DNA of 58,166 nucleotides from Planctomycetota bacterium (GCA_021791715.1 JAJYWB010000038.1:1-58166), one strand, 5' to 3'; positions 38,739-49,153 are shown, numbered from the stretch's first letter. The notes: generated by a model not told the origin, from the letters alone. Translations and numbers: made by a program.

Positions 38739-41066
38739 ATGAAAACCTCATCAATTCAGCAGATTGTTCTTACGATCTTGAAATTCACGGTGGTCGTCGT
38801 TTCGATCGCCGTGATCGCTTCGGCGTACCTGGGTGGTTTGCGAAAGCCGCATGGAGACGTTCACGCCGACGTTCGGCGATCGGTCGAACCGACTCGGTCG
38901 GTCGAACGAGCCGGAAAGACGTTGATTTACAAACCGCGACAACGCTGGGATTTCAGTGGATATTCGGTGGTTTCGTCGAACGTGCTACCTTGGGACGCCT
39001 CCGCATCGCTCGGAGAGATCGCCGAAAGGTGGACGAAAGTCGGATATCGCATGATCGACGTGCTCGACACGGTGGGAAACACCGATTTCGTTTCGGACGA
39101 CGCGAAAATTTCGCGCAACATCGCCAAGGCGATGCTGTATCAATTCGAAGGCGAACCGAAGCGATCGTACGAACTTCTTGAGCAAACGCGCACGATGGTC
39201 GAGCGAGAGAAAAAGATCGCGCGTGAGAAGCTTTACACGGTGATTTATTTTCAAGGAGTCGCCGCTCTACGCATGGGAGAAAACGACAATTGTATAGCAT
39301 GCCGAGGCGAGAGCTCGTGCATCCTTCCGATCTCTCGCGCCGCGATCCACACCGTTCCACGCGGTTCACGCGCGGCGATTCGTCATTTCACGGAATATCT
39401 CGACGCGTTCCCAGAAGATCTCGAAGTGAAATGGCTGCTCAACCTGGCGCACATGACGCTGGGCGAGCATCCCGCAAAGGTCGATCCTCGATTCCTCATC
39501 TCGCTCGATCGATACAGACAATCCGAGTTTGATATCGGTAAATTCCGAGACGTCGGTCACCTCGTTGGAGTGAACCGATTCAATCAGGCGGGGGGCGCGA
39601 TCATGGAAGATTTCAACAACGACGGCCTGCTCGATCTCGCTGTTTCGTGCTACGATCCCACCGAGCTGTTGAGGATCTACCTCAATAAGGGAAACGGCGT
39701 TTTCCAGGACGTCACCAACAAATCGGAACTCTCCGATCAGTTCGGCGGCCTTCAATGCGTTCAAACCGATTACAATAACGATGGACATATGGATATTTTT
39801 ATTGTTCGAGGGGCGTGGCTCGAGTCTCCGATCCGACCGAGTTTGTTGCGGAACAACGGCGACGGAACGTTTACGGACGTCACCGAGAGGGCGGGATTGC
39901 TCGATCCGGTCAATTCCAACACGGCTTCGTGGGCGGATTACGACAACGACGGCCAACTCGACGTATTCATCGGTTGCGAGAAGCAACGCGATCGCTTGTA
40001 CCATAATAGAGGCGACGGGACGTTCGAGGAGGTCTCGTTCCGCGCGGGTTTGACCGGAACCGAAGAGTTCTGGACGAAAGGCTCGACATGGATCGATTAT
40101 GACAACGACGATTACCCCGATTTATTCATCAACCATCTGAACGGATCGTCGGCCGAATTGTTTCGGAACAATCGCGACGGTACGTTCACCGAGGTCACCG
40201 CGTCGATGGGAGTGAACGGGCCGAGGCACGGGTTTTCGTGCTGGGCGTGGGATTACGATAACGACGGCTTGCTCGATCTATTCTCGACAAGTTACGATCA
40301 CACGACCGAGGATGTTGTCAAAGGATTGATCGGGCTGCCGCACGGACTGGAATCGAATAAGCTTTATCACAACGTCGGAGGTAAGCAGTTCGAAGATGAA
40401 ACTAAGAATGCGGGTCTCGATATGGTTTTTATGACGATGGGGAGCAATTACGGCGATTTCGACAACGACGGTTTTCTCGATATGTATCTGGGAACGGGCG
40501 ATCCTAACATTGCGAGCCTCGTTCCCAATCGGATGTTTAAGAACGTCGACGGCGTGCGTTTCGCCGAGATCACCGGATCCTCGGGAACGGGGCACCTCCA
40601 GAAAGGACACGGGGTCGCTTGCGGCGACTGGGATCGCGACGGCGACATCGATATCTTTATTGAAACGGGAGGCGCGATCAACGGAGATAAGTATCACAAT
40701 ATTTTGTTCAACAATCCCGGCCGGGGGAACGGTTGGTTGACGGTGCGGCTTAAGGGAGTGAAGACGAACCGCGCCGCGATCGGAGCGCGAATCAAGGCGA
40801 CGACCGCGGGGGATAAGCCGCTGACGGTTCATCGGCACGTATCGTCGGGGAGCAGCTTCGGAGCGAACCCGCTTGAACAATCGATCGGTCTGGGGAAAGC
40901 TGAACGCGTGGCGACGCTTGAAATCCATTGGCCGACAAGCGGGACGACACAGGTTTTCCACGGTATCGCGGCGAATCAATACATTGAGGTGACAGAATTC
41001 GCCGAGAATTATCGGACACTCGATATCAAGCCGATTCCGCTTTCCATTCGATCCGATGAAAAGTGA
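38739..41066 (+). CDS. FG-GAP/ASPIC-UnbV (CRTAC1-like) envelope protein, copy 1
   Basis: A 775-aa protein with an N-terminal membrane anchor or signal (about residues 10-30). Residues about 70-280 are helical and include CIACRGESSCILPI and AAIHTVPRGSRAAIRHF (about residue 184 on). About 285-640 form an integrin-alpha-like propeller with at least seven Ca-binding motifs (DFNNDGLLD, DYNNDGHMD, DYDNDGQLD, DYDNDDYPD, DYDNDGLLD, DFDNDGFLD, DWDRDGDID). The ASPIC/UnbV domain closes the protein (GARIKATTAGDKPLTVHRHV, LEIHWPTSGTTQVF). Probable surface binding protein, ligand unknown. The ATG at 38739 has GGAG upstream. Its paralogue is at 52507. Confidence 0.92.
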   Translation: MKTSSIQQIVLTILKFTVVVVSIAVIASAYLGGLRKPHGDVHADVRRSVEPTRSVERAGKTLIYKPRQRWDFSGYSVVSSNVLPWDASASLGEIAERWTKVGYRMIDVLDTVGNTDFVSDDAKISRNIAKAMLYQFEGEPKRSYELLEQTRTMVEREKKIAREKLYTVIYFQGVAALRMGENDNCIACRGESSCILPISRAAIHTVPRGSRAAIRHFTEYLDAFPEDLEVKWLLNLAHMTLGEHPAKVDPRFLISLDRYRQSEFDIGKFRDVGHLVGVNRFNQAGGAIMEDFNNDGLLDLAVSCYDPTELLRIYLNKGNGVFQDVTNKSELSDQFGGLQCVQTDYNNDGHMDIFIVRGAWLESPIRPSLLRNNGDGTFTDVTERAGLLDPVNSNTASWADYDNDGQLDVFIGCEKQRDRLYHNRGDGTFEEVSFRAGLTGTEEFWTKGSTWIDYDNDDYPDLFINHLNGSSAELFRNNRDGTFTEVTASMGVNGPRHGFSCWAWDYDNDGLLDLFSTSYDHTTEDVVKGLIGLPHGLESNKLYHNVGGKQFEDETKNAGLDMVFMTMGSNYGDFDNDGFLDMYLGTGDPNIASLVPNRMFKNVDGVRFAEITGSSGTGHLQKGHGVACGDWDRDGDIDIFIETGGAINGDKYHNILFNNPGRGNGWLTVRLKGVKTNRAAIGARIKATTAGDKPLTVHRHVSSGSSFGANPLEQSIGLGKAERVATLEIHWPTSGTTQVFHGIAANQYIEVTEFAENYRTLDIKPIPLSIRSDEK

Positions 41067-41097
41067 TCGGCTTCGCGATCGGGCGTGATTTTTTTGG
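41065..41097 (+). terminator. Weak terminator after FG-GAP copy 1
   Basis: GATCG (41065-41069) pairs with CGATC (41076-41080); eight nucleotides later a run of seven T follows. The stem is short and its first bases overlap the stop codon. Confidence 0.3.
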
Positions 41098-41106
41098 GGT
41101 GGGGTC

Positions 41107-41135
41107 TTGCGAAACGGCGGAGACCGTCATATGAT
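41107..41135 (+). promoter_or_regulatory. Sigma70-like promoter for small secreted protein 3
   Basis: TTGCGA (41107-41112), exact 17-nt spacer, TATGAT (41130-41135). This is the best sigma70-like match I see in the window and lies about 69 nt before the GTG start at 41204. Confidence 0.6.
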
Positions 41136-41203
41136 AGCCAAGACTGTCAGTTCGTCTCGACTTCTTGCGTTCATTGTTCGTGAGTTTTTCATCGGGGCGT
41201 CAA

Positions 41204-41641
41204 GTGCGTGAACCTCTTCGTATCAATCGAACTCTGCAATCGCTGACGACGCTCGCCGCGTTGTCGGCGTGCGGTTTGTTCGTCGCGAAGCCGGCTCAGG
41301 CCGAATGTGCGCGATACGTCACGTATCACGATCAAAACTCGAACATCTCGGGACGGCTCGAACTCGTCAATTTCGGCGTTCCGAAGTCGACGCCGAGGAA
41401 CGACGCTCCGGTCGATCGCCCCGCTCGTCCCACGCCGTGCTCGGGGGCTCTCTGCTCGGGAAGCCCCGCGGTTCCGTGGGCGCCGATCCACACGATTCCC
41501 GAACGCGTTAACCAATGGGCGTTTCTTGATGCGATCATTGATGCGAGTCGCTCGTTTCACGAACCGCTCGCTCACTCGTCACCCCGTCTGATTCCCACGT
41601 CTTACGTCGATTCGATCTTCCATCCTCCTCGACCTCGCTAA
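41204..41641 (+). CDS. Small secreted CSGxxCSG protein, paralogue 3
   Basis: About 145 aa starting at GTG with GGGG upstream; a TTG at 41165 and GTG at 41180 are alternatives. Signal peptide ends AKPAQA before ECARYVTYHDQNSNISGRLE. The central block CSGALCSGSPAVPWAPIHTI plus PERVNQWAF and the end SIFHPPRPR match the paralogues. It precedes the module-C prepilin gene, as paralogue 1 precedes the module-A prepilin gene. Function unknown. Confidence 0.75.
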   Translation: MREPLRINRTLQSLTTLAALSACGLFVAKPAQAECARYVTYHDQNSNISGRLELVNFGVPKSTPRNDAPVDRPARPTPCSGALCSGSPAVPWAPIHTIPERVNQWAFLDAIIDASRSFHEPLAHSSPRLIPTSYVDSIFHPPRPR

Positions 41642-42104
41642 TCGACACATTCTTCGCGCAGTTCGATCGCAACGATCGATCCGGTTTCGTACTTGCGCGT
41701 CGCCGTTTCAAGGCGATTCGCCTGGATTGTCGAGCATCGCTCGGGTTTTCGCATCCGACGTGAAACGTCGCGCGGCTCGGTCGCTCGTGGTTTTAATCCT
41801 TATGGATCGCAACCGCATGCGCGCCTGACGCAAACGCGAAATCGACGATTGACAATCGTAAACCGACGACGATCGTGCTGAAATCGAACTCGCTAAGATC
41901 ATGAGCGGATTTCACGATTAGATCGTCGCTTCGCGCGACGATCGATCGGCGGAACGCGCTCGAAGACAAGCAAAAATATCAAACGTTTACTCTTAATCGG
42001 TCATACGCGAGAAAGCGGCGGCGATCGGTTTCGCGCCGAGAGTCCGCGCGTTATCAGCCGTCGCGATGAGCATTCATACAATCACGTTTGAGGAGGATAC
42101 TTCG
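41642..42104. other. Intergenic leader before prepilin module C
   Basis: No gene is supported. It contains TTGACA (about 41849) without a convincing -10 at the right distance, and a strong hairpin GATCGTCGC-TTCGC-GCGACGATC (41921-41943) that may terminate upstream transcription or structure the leader. Confidence 0.4.
41921..41943. terminator. Strong GC hairpin upstream of module C
   Basis: Nine perfect base pairs (GATCGTCGC with GCGACGATC) around the loop TTCGC. No T tract follows, so it may be a terminator or a leader structure. Confidence 0.4.
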
Positions 42105-43055
<951 letters not shown>

Positions 43056-43096
43056 TTAACAGATCATGACCTCATATAAAGAGAGAGGTGATTCCT

Positions 43097-43534
43097 ATGA
43101 TGGCTCCAAGCAAAACGTTTTCGGTTTCGTTTCTCGACGGCGCGACGGGTTTGTTTCTCTTCATCGCGATGGCGGCCGCGACGATCTTGATGTTCGCGGG
43201 ATGCGGCTCGGGAGAGGCTCACGGCGGTCCGGTCGATCCCAAGATCGCGCAGGAATCGCTCCGCATCGTCCTCGACGCTTGGAAGAACGGCGAGAAGCCC
43301 GATCAACTCCAATCCCCTCCCCGAAAGATCACCGCCCAGGATCTCGATTGGCTCAAGGGCATGAAACTCGTCGAGTACAAAGTGCTCGATGATGCGACGC
43401 CGAAGGGAACGAACCTCTGGGTTTCGGTCGATTTAACACTCGCCGATACTTCGTCGAAAACCGTGCACAAAAAAGTGCGCTACATCGTGGGAACGGACCC
43501 CGCCGTGACCGTCTTTCGGGAGCTTTTTCGATGA
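43097..43534 (+). CDS. Small lipoprotein, module C
   Basis: About 145 aa; signal peptide then lipobox MFAGCG. The body (IAQESLRIVLDAWKNGEKPD, RYIVGTDPAVTVFRELF) keeps the order of helix, 'DAWK.G..P..L' and C-terminal beta strands seen in the module-A and -B lipoproteins, with lower identity. GAGAGAGGTG lies before the ATG pair at 43097/43100. Its stop overlaps the ATG of the following selenoprotein gene (ATGA at 43531), so translation of the two is coupled; this strengthens the idea that lipoprotein and AhpD-like protein work together. Confidence 0.85.
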   Translation: MMAPSKTFSVSFLDGATGLFLFIAMAAATILMFAGCGSGEAHGGPVDPKIAQESLRIVLDAWKNGEKPDQLQSPPRKITAQDLDWLKGMKLVEYKVLDDATPKGTNLWVSVDLTLADTSSKTVHKKVRYIVGTDPAVTVFRELFR

Positions 43535-46206
43535 GAGTTCGCCGGCATGAATCGATCCTTGCGCGAAACGATCGGTGGAGCGTGAGAGGACCGCTCGCGT
43601 TATGCTTGGCGTCGACGGTGTTCGCCGCGTCCGCGCTCGTCGCGGTCGCCGGCGAAGCCGATCGCGAACCCGAGGTGAACGACGCGAAAACCGTTAAAAA
43701 ACTGGAAGATTCGGGCTCGAAATCGGCTCAATCCCCCGTTCCGATCTCGAACGAACGAGCGACCGATCGCCTCGCACGAGTTTGGCCGAACCACCCCGAG
43801 TGGGTCGCGATGCTCGTCGACATCCTTCAGGGAAGCCGGCTCGGCCCCGACGACGGTTGGTTTAAAAAAGCCGTTTCACAAACACGTTTTGATTGGAAAT
43901 CGACCCGCGAACGGTTCGACCGCGATCACGACGGTTCGATCTCGCTGAGCGAATTCGGCGGCGGCGAATCCGACTTCCAACGCCTCGATCGCGACGGCGA
44001 TCGCAAGTTGACCGAGGTCGATTTCAACTTCTCGCCGCACGCTCTCGCGGCCTCTCCGGGGATGATCGTCTTTTATCGCTTCGATCGGAACGGCGACGGC
44101 AGGGTCACTCATAAAGAGATCGAAGCTTTTTTTAAGAAAGCCGATTCGGGCGACGCGGGATTCCTCTCGCTCGCCGATCTCCAGCGTTCGATTGATCCCC
44201 CTCCGAGCCGCTCCGAATCGCGATCGAGCGACTCGGGACCGACCAGGCTCACGCTCGTGCGGGGCTTGCTCCGTCAAGAGATCGGATCGCTTCAGTCGGG
44301 CCCGAAACTCGACGAATCCGCCCCCGATTTCACGCTGAAAACCGTCGACGGCAAGCGGGAAATCACCCTCTCGCAAACGATCGGCGACAAGCCCGTCGTG
44401 CTGATCTTCGGTAATTTCACGTGCGGTCCGTTCCGCTCACAAGCGGGAAATGTTGAAAAATTGTTCAGACGTTACAAAGATCGAGCGACCTTCTTGATGG
44501 TTTACGTCCGCGAGGCTCATCCCAACGACGGCTGGCGGATGGAGAGCAACGATCGCGTGGGCGTTTCGCTCGATCAACCCGTCACTTACGAGGAACGAGT
44601 CGGAGTCGCTCGCACGTGCGTACGGACGCTCGGATTCGACATTCCCGTTCTCGTCGATACGATTCAAGACGTCGTGGGCGCTCGCTACAGCGGCATGCCG
44701 AGCCGGCTCTACCTGATCGATTCCAAAGGCAAAATCGCGTACAAAAGCGGCCGAGGGCCGTTCGGGTTCAAACCGGCCGAACTTGAGCATTCGCTGATCC
44801 TAATGCTTCAAAACAAGTCGGCCGATCCTCCCGCGAAGAACGTAGCATCACAAAAAGATGAACATGTTACGGTAACTCTCCCGATCGACGGCGATTCGTC
44901 CGCCAAAGTCGGATCGAAATCGACCGATCGCGGCGGGGCTCGAGTACCGCTGCTCGATAACGACGAGGCTTGGAAAAGCTTGCCGCGGGTTGAATCGGGA
45001 GGAGGCGGAAGCCTGCCGAACTGGGCTCGCGCTCTGGCTCGCACGCTGCCGCGAACGACCGCCGCGATGCTCGAACTCGATCGGTTGCAACGAACGCGCA
45101 GCTCGCTCGGCGCGGTTCTCCGCGGCAAAATGCGTTGGATCGCCGCCGACGCGAATCAATGCGCTTATTCCAAAGCATATGCCGAGTCCGATCTGCGTCG
45201 CGCAGGGGTCTCCGAGATCGAGATCAAAAGCTTGGCCGACGATCTTCCTGGATCGACGCCGGAAGAACGAGCCGCGCTCGAATTCGCCCGTAAAATGACG
45301 CTTGAAGCCGATACGGTGACCGACGCCGAGGTCGCTTATCTTAAACAATCGTATGGCGAAACCAAGTTGGCGGCGATGGTTTTACTGCTCGCCTACTCGA
45401 ATTTTCAGGATCGGTTGTTGCTCGCGCTCAATGTCCCCGTCGAGACGGGGGGGCCGCTCGCTCCGCTCGACGTTCGGTTCGCCAAAGGGGGCGAAAAACC
45501 GTCGGTCCCTCGGCGTGTTTTACCCGAAAGGGCGGCATTACCCTTCGTTCCCGAACGGATCGACGATCCCGAATGGAAGGGGTTTAAGATCGGCGATCTT
45601 CGAGGCGAGCTTGACAAGCAAAAATCGAACGCGGGACGCATTCGTGTACCAACATGGGACGACGTGTTGCGCGTATTACCCGAGGGGTATCCGAAACCGA
45701 AGAGTCCGAGTCGGATTCAATGGAGTTTGGTTTGCATGGGTTATCAACCCGAATTGGCGATCGCGTGGTCGGCGTGCACTCGGGCGTTCGGCGAGGAGGC
45801 GAAGCAGGATCGCGTGTTCGAGGAAAGCCAGTTTTGGATCGTGACGCGAACGATCCATTGCTTTTACTGAATGGGGCACTGCGAAATGCTGCTCGCGGTC
45901 GCGGGCCTCGACGAGAAATCGCTTAACGAACGAACCGAACGCCTCGCATCGGGAGATTGGTCGGGTTTCACGCCTCGTGATCGTTACGCGTTCCTATTTA
46001 CGCGTAAACAAGCGAAGACGCCCGGGGAGATCGGCGATGAAGACATGCGACGGCTTATCGATCACTTCGGCCTCGAACGCGCTCTCGACGTTCTTTGGTG
46101 GGGATGCCGATGTCATTACATGACGCGCGTCGCCGACGGTTTCCAATTGCCCCTGGAACGTGAAAACGTGTTCCAGGATCCGCCAAGTTCGCAAGCCGTG
46201 AAATAA
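43531..46206 (+). CDS. EF-hand/deiodinase-like/AhpD-like fusion selenoprotein, module C (in-frame TGA = Sec780)
   Basis: Read through one TGA (45868-45870), an 891-aa exported protein. In order: signal peptide (to about 42); three EF-hand-like loops (about 130-200: DRDHDGSISLSEF, DRDGDRKLTEVDF, DRNGDGRVTHKEI); a thioredoxin-fold domain (about 260-425) matching iodothyronine deiodinases, with FGNFTCGPF (Cys298 at the deiodinase Sec position) and VYVREAHPNDGW; a decayed AhpD-like domain (Cys544-A-Y-Ser547); and an active AhpD-like domain with Cys777-F-Y-Sec780 then MGH. The final 111 codons after TGA stay homologous to the module-B protein (FTRKQAKTP, CHYMTR, LPLEREN). A GGTC-loop hairpin lies downstream. 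Substrate unknown; a calcium-regulated envelope redox or peroxide enzyme is inference. Confidence 0.88.
45891..45906 (+). promoter_or_regulatory. Predicted bacterial SECIS hairpin, module C
   Basis: GCTCGC-GGTC-GCGGGC, identical in sequence and in distance from the TGA (loop starts 27 nt after it) to the element at 36843-36858. Neighbouring codons have synonymous differences, which argues that the hairpin bases themselves are constrained. Confidence 0.7.
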
Positions 46207-46273
46207 CGACTCGGCCGTGCGATTCGACCGATAAAACGCGACCATTCCAGGATTAAATTAAGGCTAAGGCGGG

Positions 46274-46702
46274 ATGCGAATGAGCGATTCCCACAACGCA
46301 ACTTCGACGCGAGAGGATTTGAACGAGCCGGTCGTCGTCGAGCCGAGAAGAATCGAACCCGGGACGGATCCCGTCGAGATCGCCGACCGTCTCGAACGAC
46401 TCGCCGCGGCCGAGAGCGTCGACGCGAGAGAGATCGCTCGACTGACGGCGATTTCGCTCGCGAGCGTGGCTCGGCGGATCGCCGCGATCGAACGGCGGAC
46501 GACGCTGATCGGCGGTCGGATCGGCGGTTGGGAGACTCGGCTCGAGGTGTCCGAGGATCGCATCGTCGATCAACAGAGATCTTTAAATTTGATCTGTGAG
46601 TTTTTGAAACAGATGGACGATCCTTATGGTTTTGGTCGCGAGACCGACGACAGGATCGCGAACGAAGAGATCGATTACGATCGACTCGAGCCGGAGGGAT
46701 GA
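46274..46702 (+). CDS. Small coiled-coil protein following selenoprotein, module C
   Basis: A 142-aa helical, charged protein homologous to the one at 37226: a shared heptad region (EIADRLERLAAAESVDAREI, RRIAAIERRTTLIGGRI) and the near-identical C-terminal ICEFLKQMDDPYGFGRETDD then RIANEEIDYD. It starts 67 nt after the selenoprotein stop (an ATG at 46280 is an equally good start) and its own stop overlaps the permease ATG by 4 nt. No signal peptide. Function unknown; the repeated association is the main clue. Confidence 0.8.
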   Translation: MRMSDSHNATSTREDLNEPVVVEPRRIEPGTDPVEIADRLERLAAAESVDAREIARLTAISLASVARRIAAIERRTTLIGGRIGGWETRLEVSEDRIVDQQRSLNLICEFLKQMDDPYGFGRETDDRIANEEIDYDRLEPEG

Positions 46703-48084
46703 GCGTGTCGAAACGTGTGGACGAGAACGATATCGTTCCCGGTACCGACTCGAAATCGGGGCTCGGATTCTTCTCTGCGACTGCGGTCGTCGTCGGCGAG
46801 GTGATCGGCGTGGGGATTTTTCTCACCCCGGCGGGAATGGCGAAGTCGCTCGGCTCGCCGGCGTTGTTGGCGACGGTTTGGCTGGCGACGGGAGCGTCGG
46901 CGATCGCGGGAGCGCTCTGTTTCGGATCGCTCGCGGCTCGATATCCCGAATCGGGGGGAGGGTATGTTTACTTGCGTCGAATCTACGGACCGCTCCCCGC
47001 GTTCCTTTACGGCTGGATGTCGCTTTTGGTAATCGACGGGGGAGTCGCCGCGGCTCTCGCGTCGGGCTTTTCGAGCCAGATTAGTTATATTTTCACGCTT
47101 TCACAAATTTCTCGTCGAGCGGTCGCGGTTGGAGTGATTTTCATACTTTCGATTGTGAATTTTATGGGAACGCGATTCGGCGTGAACTTCGTGCGAGCGC
47201 TGACGATTCTCAAGCTCGGGGCTCTGGCTTTCTTGGCGGTTTGGGGATTCGGGCTGGGTCTTGGGGATTGGTCGAATTTCGTCCCGTTCGCGGAGCGTCG
47301 TCCTGGTTCTCCGCCGCTCGCGGGAGCGCTCGTCGGCGGATTGATCGCGGCTTTCTTTTCGTTCGGCGGCTGGTGGGATCTCGGCAAACTGACGGGCGAA
47401 ACGCGCGACCCCGAGCGAACGGTCCCGAGGGCTCTCGTCGCGGGGGTCTCGATCATTACTATAGTTTATATCACGATTAGCACTGTTTTTTTATATCTTG
47501 TTTCGATTGCCAACGTGACGAGCGATAAGAACTTCGCGGCGCAGGCGGGGGAGGCGTTGTTCGGTCGATCGGGGGGGGTGGTGTTTTCGCTGATCGTCGT
47601 CGCATCGGTTCTGGGGAGTTTGGCGGCGATGATGACGACCGCGCCTCGCGTCTATGTGGCGATGGCGCGGGACGGGCTTTTCTTCGCGACCGCGGGGCGC
47701 GTTCATCCCAAAACGGGAGCACCGTTCGTCGCGGGGGGGATTCAGGCGATCGCGGCCTCGATTCTCGTCGTCTCGGGTTCCTTTGATCAGATACTAGCGT
47801 ACTTTATTGTACCGATGCTTGTCTTTTTGGGTTTGATCGTCGCGGGGGTGTACGTCGTCAAGCCGAATCGCGACGGCGCGGCGGGAACGAGGATTCCCGG
47901 TTATCCCGCGACTCCGATCGTTTTTCTCGCGCCCCTCGCGGCGCTTTTTCCGATGTTGCTGCTCGACGACCCGGTTCGGGGGTCGATCGGTCTCGGAGTC
48001 GTCGCGGCGGGGATTCCGGCTTATTATCTTATGTTCCGACGTTCTCGAACCGCGATCGCGGTTGAACCGGGAACGACGGCGTGA
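46699..48084 (+). CDS. APC-family amino acid permease
   Basis: A 461-aa protein with about twelve membrane segments. It has the APC-superfamily TM1 motif (VVVGEVIGVGIFLTPAGMAK), the SGGGYVYLRRIYGP segment after TM2, and a TM6 region FFSFGGWWDLGKLTGE followed by TRDPERTVPRAL. It would import an amino acid or related amine by a cation-coupled or exchange mechanism; the closest general resemblance is to LAT/y+L-type exchangers. Its ATG overlaps the preceding small gene (ATGA). Being translationally coupled to the selenoprotein module suggests its substrate, possibly a thiol or seleno amino acid, may be related; that is inference only. Confidence 0.9.
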   Translation: MSVSKRVDENDIVPGTDSKSGLGFFSATAVVVGEVIGVGIFLTPAGMAKSLGSPALLATVWLATGASAIAGALCFGSLAARYPESGGGYVYLRRIYGPLPAFLYGWMSLLVIDGGVAAALASGFSSQISYIFTLSQISRRAVAVGVIFILSIVNFMGTRFGVNFVRALTILKLGALAFLAVWGFGLGLGDWSNFVPFAERRPGSPPLAGALVGGLIAAFFSFGGWWDLGKLTGETRDPERTVPRALVAGVSIITIVYITISTVFLYLVSIANVTSDKNFAAQAGEALFGRSGGVVFSLIVVASVLGSLAAMMTTAPRVYVAMARDGLFFATAGRVHPKTGAPFVAGGIQAIAASILVVSGSFDQILAYFIVPMLVFLGLIVAGVYVVKPNRDGAAGTRIPGYPATPIVFLAPLAALFPMLLLDDPVRGSIGLGVVAAGIPAYYLMFRRSRTAIAVEPGTTA

Positions 48085-48125
48085 CGATCGATTTTCTTCG
48101 ATTCCACATTCAAGGAGTTACGAAT

Positions 48126-48689
48126 ATGGCCTGGATCAAAACGGTGTCTCCCGAGGGGGACGAGAAATTGGCGAAGGCTCTCGCCGATCAACGGTCGTAT
48201 TACCCCAAGGAATACGCCGCTCCCGTTCAGGCTCTCGACGAGGGGCTGCCGGGGATCGTCGCTTCGCACAGCTTGTTGCCGCAAACGCTTTATCATGCGT
48301 TTTCGACGTTCGGCACGTTGATGGCGCCCGATCTGCCGCTCGAGCGTCGTCAGCACGAGATGATCGCGACGATGGTTTCGGTGACGAATCGGTGCAAGTA
48401 CTGAATTGAATCGCACGCGGAGTTTCTGCGTCGCGTCACCCTGGACGACGAACTCGTTCGGGCGTTAAGAGAGGACCCGGCGACGGCGCCGATTACGGAG
48501 CAAGATCGCGTTATGATTGATTATGTGGTTAAGTTGACGAAAGACGCGACCCGCGTATCTCCCGAGGATCACGCGCGGCTGCGATCGGTCGGCTTCGACG
48601 ACCGCGCGATCCTCCAGATCACGCTCATCGCCGCCTGGTTCAATTACATCAACCGCGTCGCCGATTCGCTGGGAGTCGGCCGCGATTGA
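48126..48689 (+). CDS. Peroxidase-related carboxymuconolactone decarboxylase family selenoprotein (in-frame TGA = Sec93)
   Basis: Read through TGA (48402-48404), a complete 187-aa protein. The first part has the family's [20 protein letters not shown] and [17 protein letters not shown]; the active-site motif is Cys90-K-Y-Sec93 then [10 protein letters not shown], where homologues of this 'uncharacterised peroxidase-related' family have CxxC...H. The downstream frame is excellent: [53 protein letters not shown] lies 8 nt before the ATG. No signal peptide, so cytoplasmic, unlike the module selenoproteins. A 7-bp hairpin starts 10 nt after the TGA. It follows the permease by 41 nt. Confidence 0.9.
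48415..48431 (+). promoter_or_regulatory. Predicted bacterial SECIS hairpin, peroxidase-related gene
   Basis: ACGCGGA (48415-48421), loop GTT (48422-48424), TCTGCGT (48425-48431): seven pairs with one G-U. The loop begins 18 nt after the TGA, nearly the spacing seen in E. coli fdhF, and has G in first position as bacterial SECIS loops usually do. Confidence 0.65.
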
Positions 48690-48754
48690 TCGACCGATCG
48701 AATATCGGTTCGATCGATTTTTCCCCGTTCTCATTTTATTTCGGAGCGACAACT

Positions 48755-49153
48755 ATGACGGTCGCCGTCGACGAAGTTGTTAAGAACCAGGAACATATTC
48801 TTGCAAATCAACATTTGATTCGCGAGGCTCAGGAGACGATTCAAAAGAATCAAGCCAAACTCGATAAGATCGCCGCGAATCAGGCGGCGATCCTGACGAA
48901 CCAGGAGACGATCCAGGCGAACCAGACGCGGCTCGACAAGGTCGTGGCGAACCAGGCGACGATCGAGGCGAATCAGGAGTCGATCCTGGCTAACCAGTCG
49001 AAGCTCGAGAAGGCTGTCGCCAATCAGGCGACGATCCAGTCGAACCAGGAGACGATCCAGGCGAATCAGGAACGGATTCTGCTCGAGCTCCGCGAGGTCG
49101 TCTCGAACCAACGCGAGATCCTCGCAAATCAAAAGAAGATCATGAACAAGTAA
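48755..49153 (+). CDS. NQ-heptad coiled-coil protein
   Basis: A 132-aa protein made almost entirely of seven-residue repeats of the type NQ..I.A (NQATIEANQESILANQSKL, NQATIQSNQETIQANQERI). The regular register predicts one long, Asn/Gln-rich coiled coil, probably oligomeric. No signal peptide or other domain. CGGAGC precedes the ATG at 48755. It starts 65 nt after the Sec-containing peroxidase-related gene in the same direction, as the other coiled-coil proteins follow the AhpD-like selenoproteins, though it is not homologous to them outside heptad periodicity. Function unknown. Confidence 0.75.
   Translation: MTVAVDEVVKNQEHILANQHLIREAQETIQKNQAKLDKIAANQAAILTNQETIQANQTRLDKVVANQATIEANQESILANQSKLEKAVANQATIQSNQETIQANQERILLELREVVSNQREILANQKKIMNK

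Noticed and set aside
44410..44440. Selenocysteine in the deiodinase-like domain
   Set aside because: The codon at the deiodinase Sec position is TGC (Cys298), not TGA.
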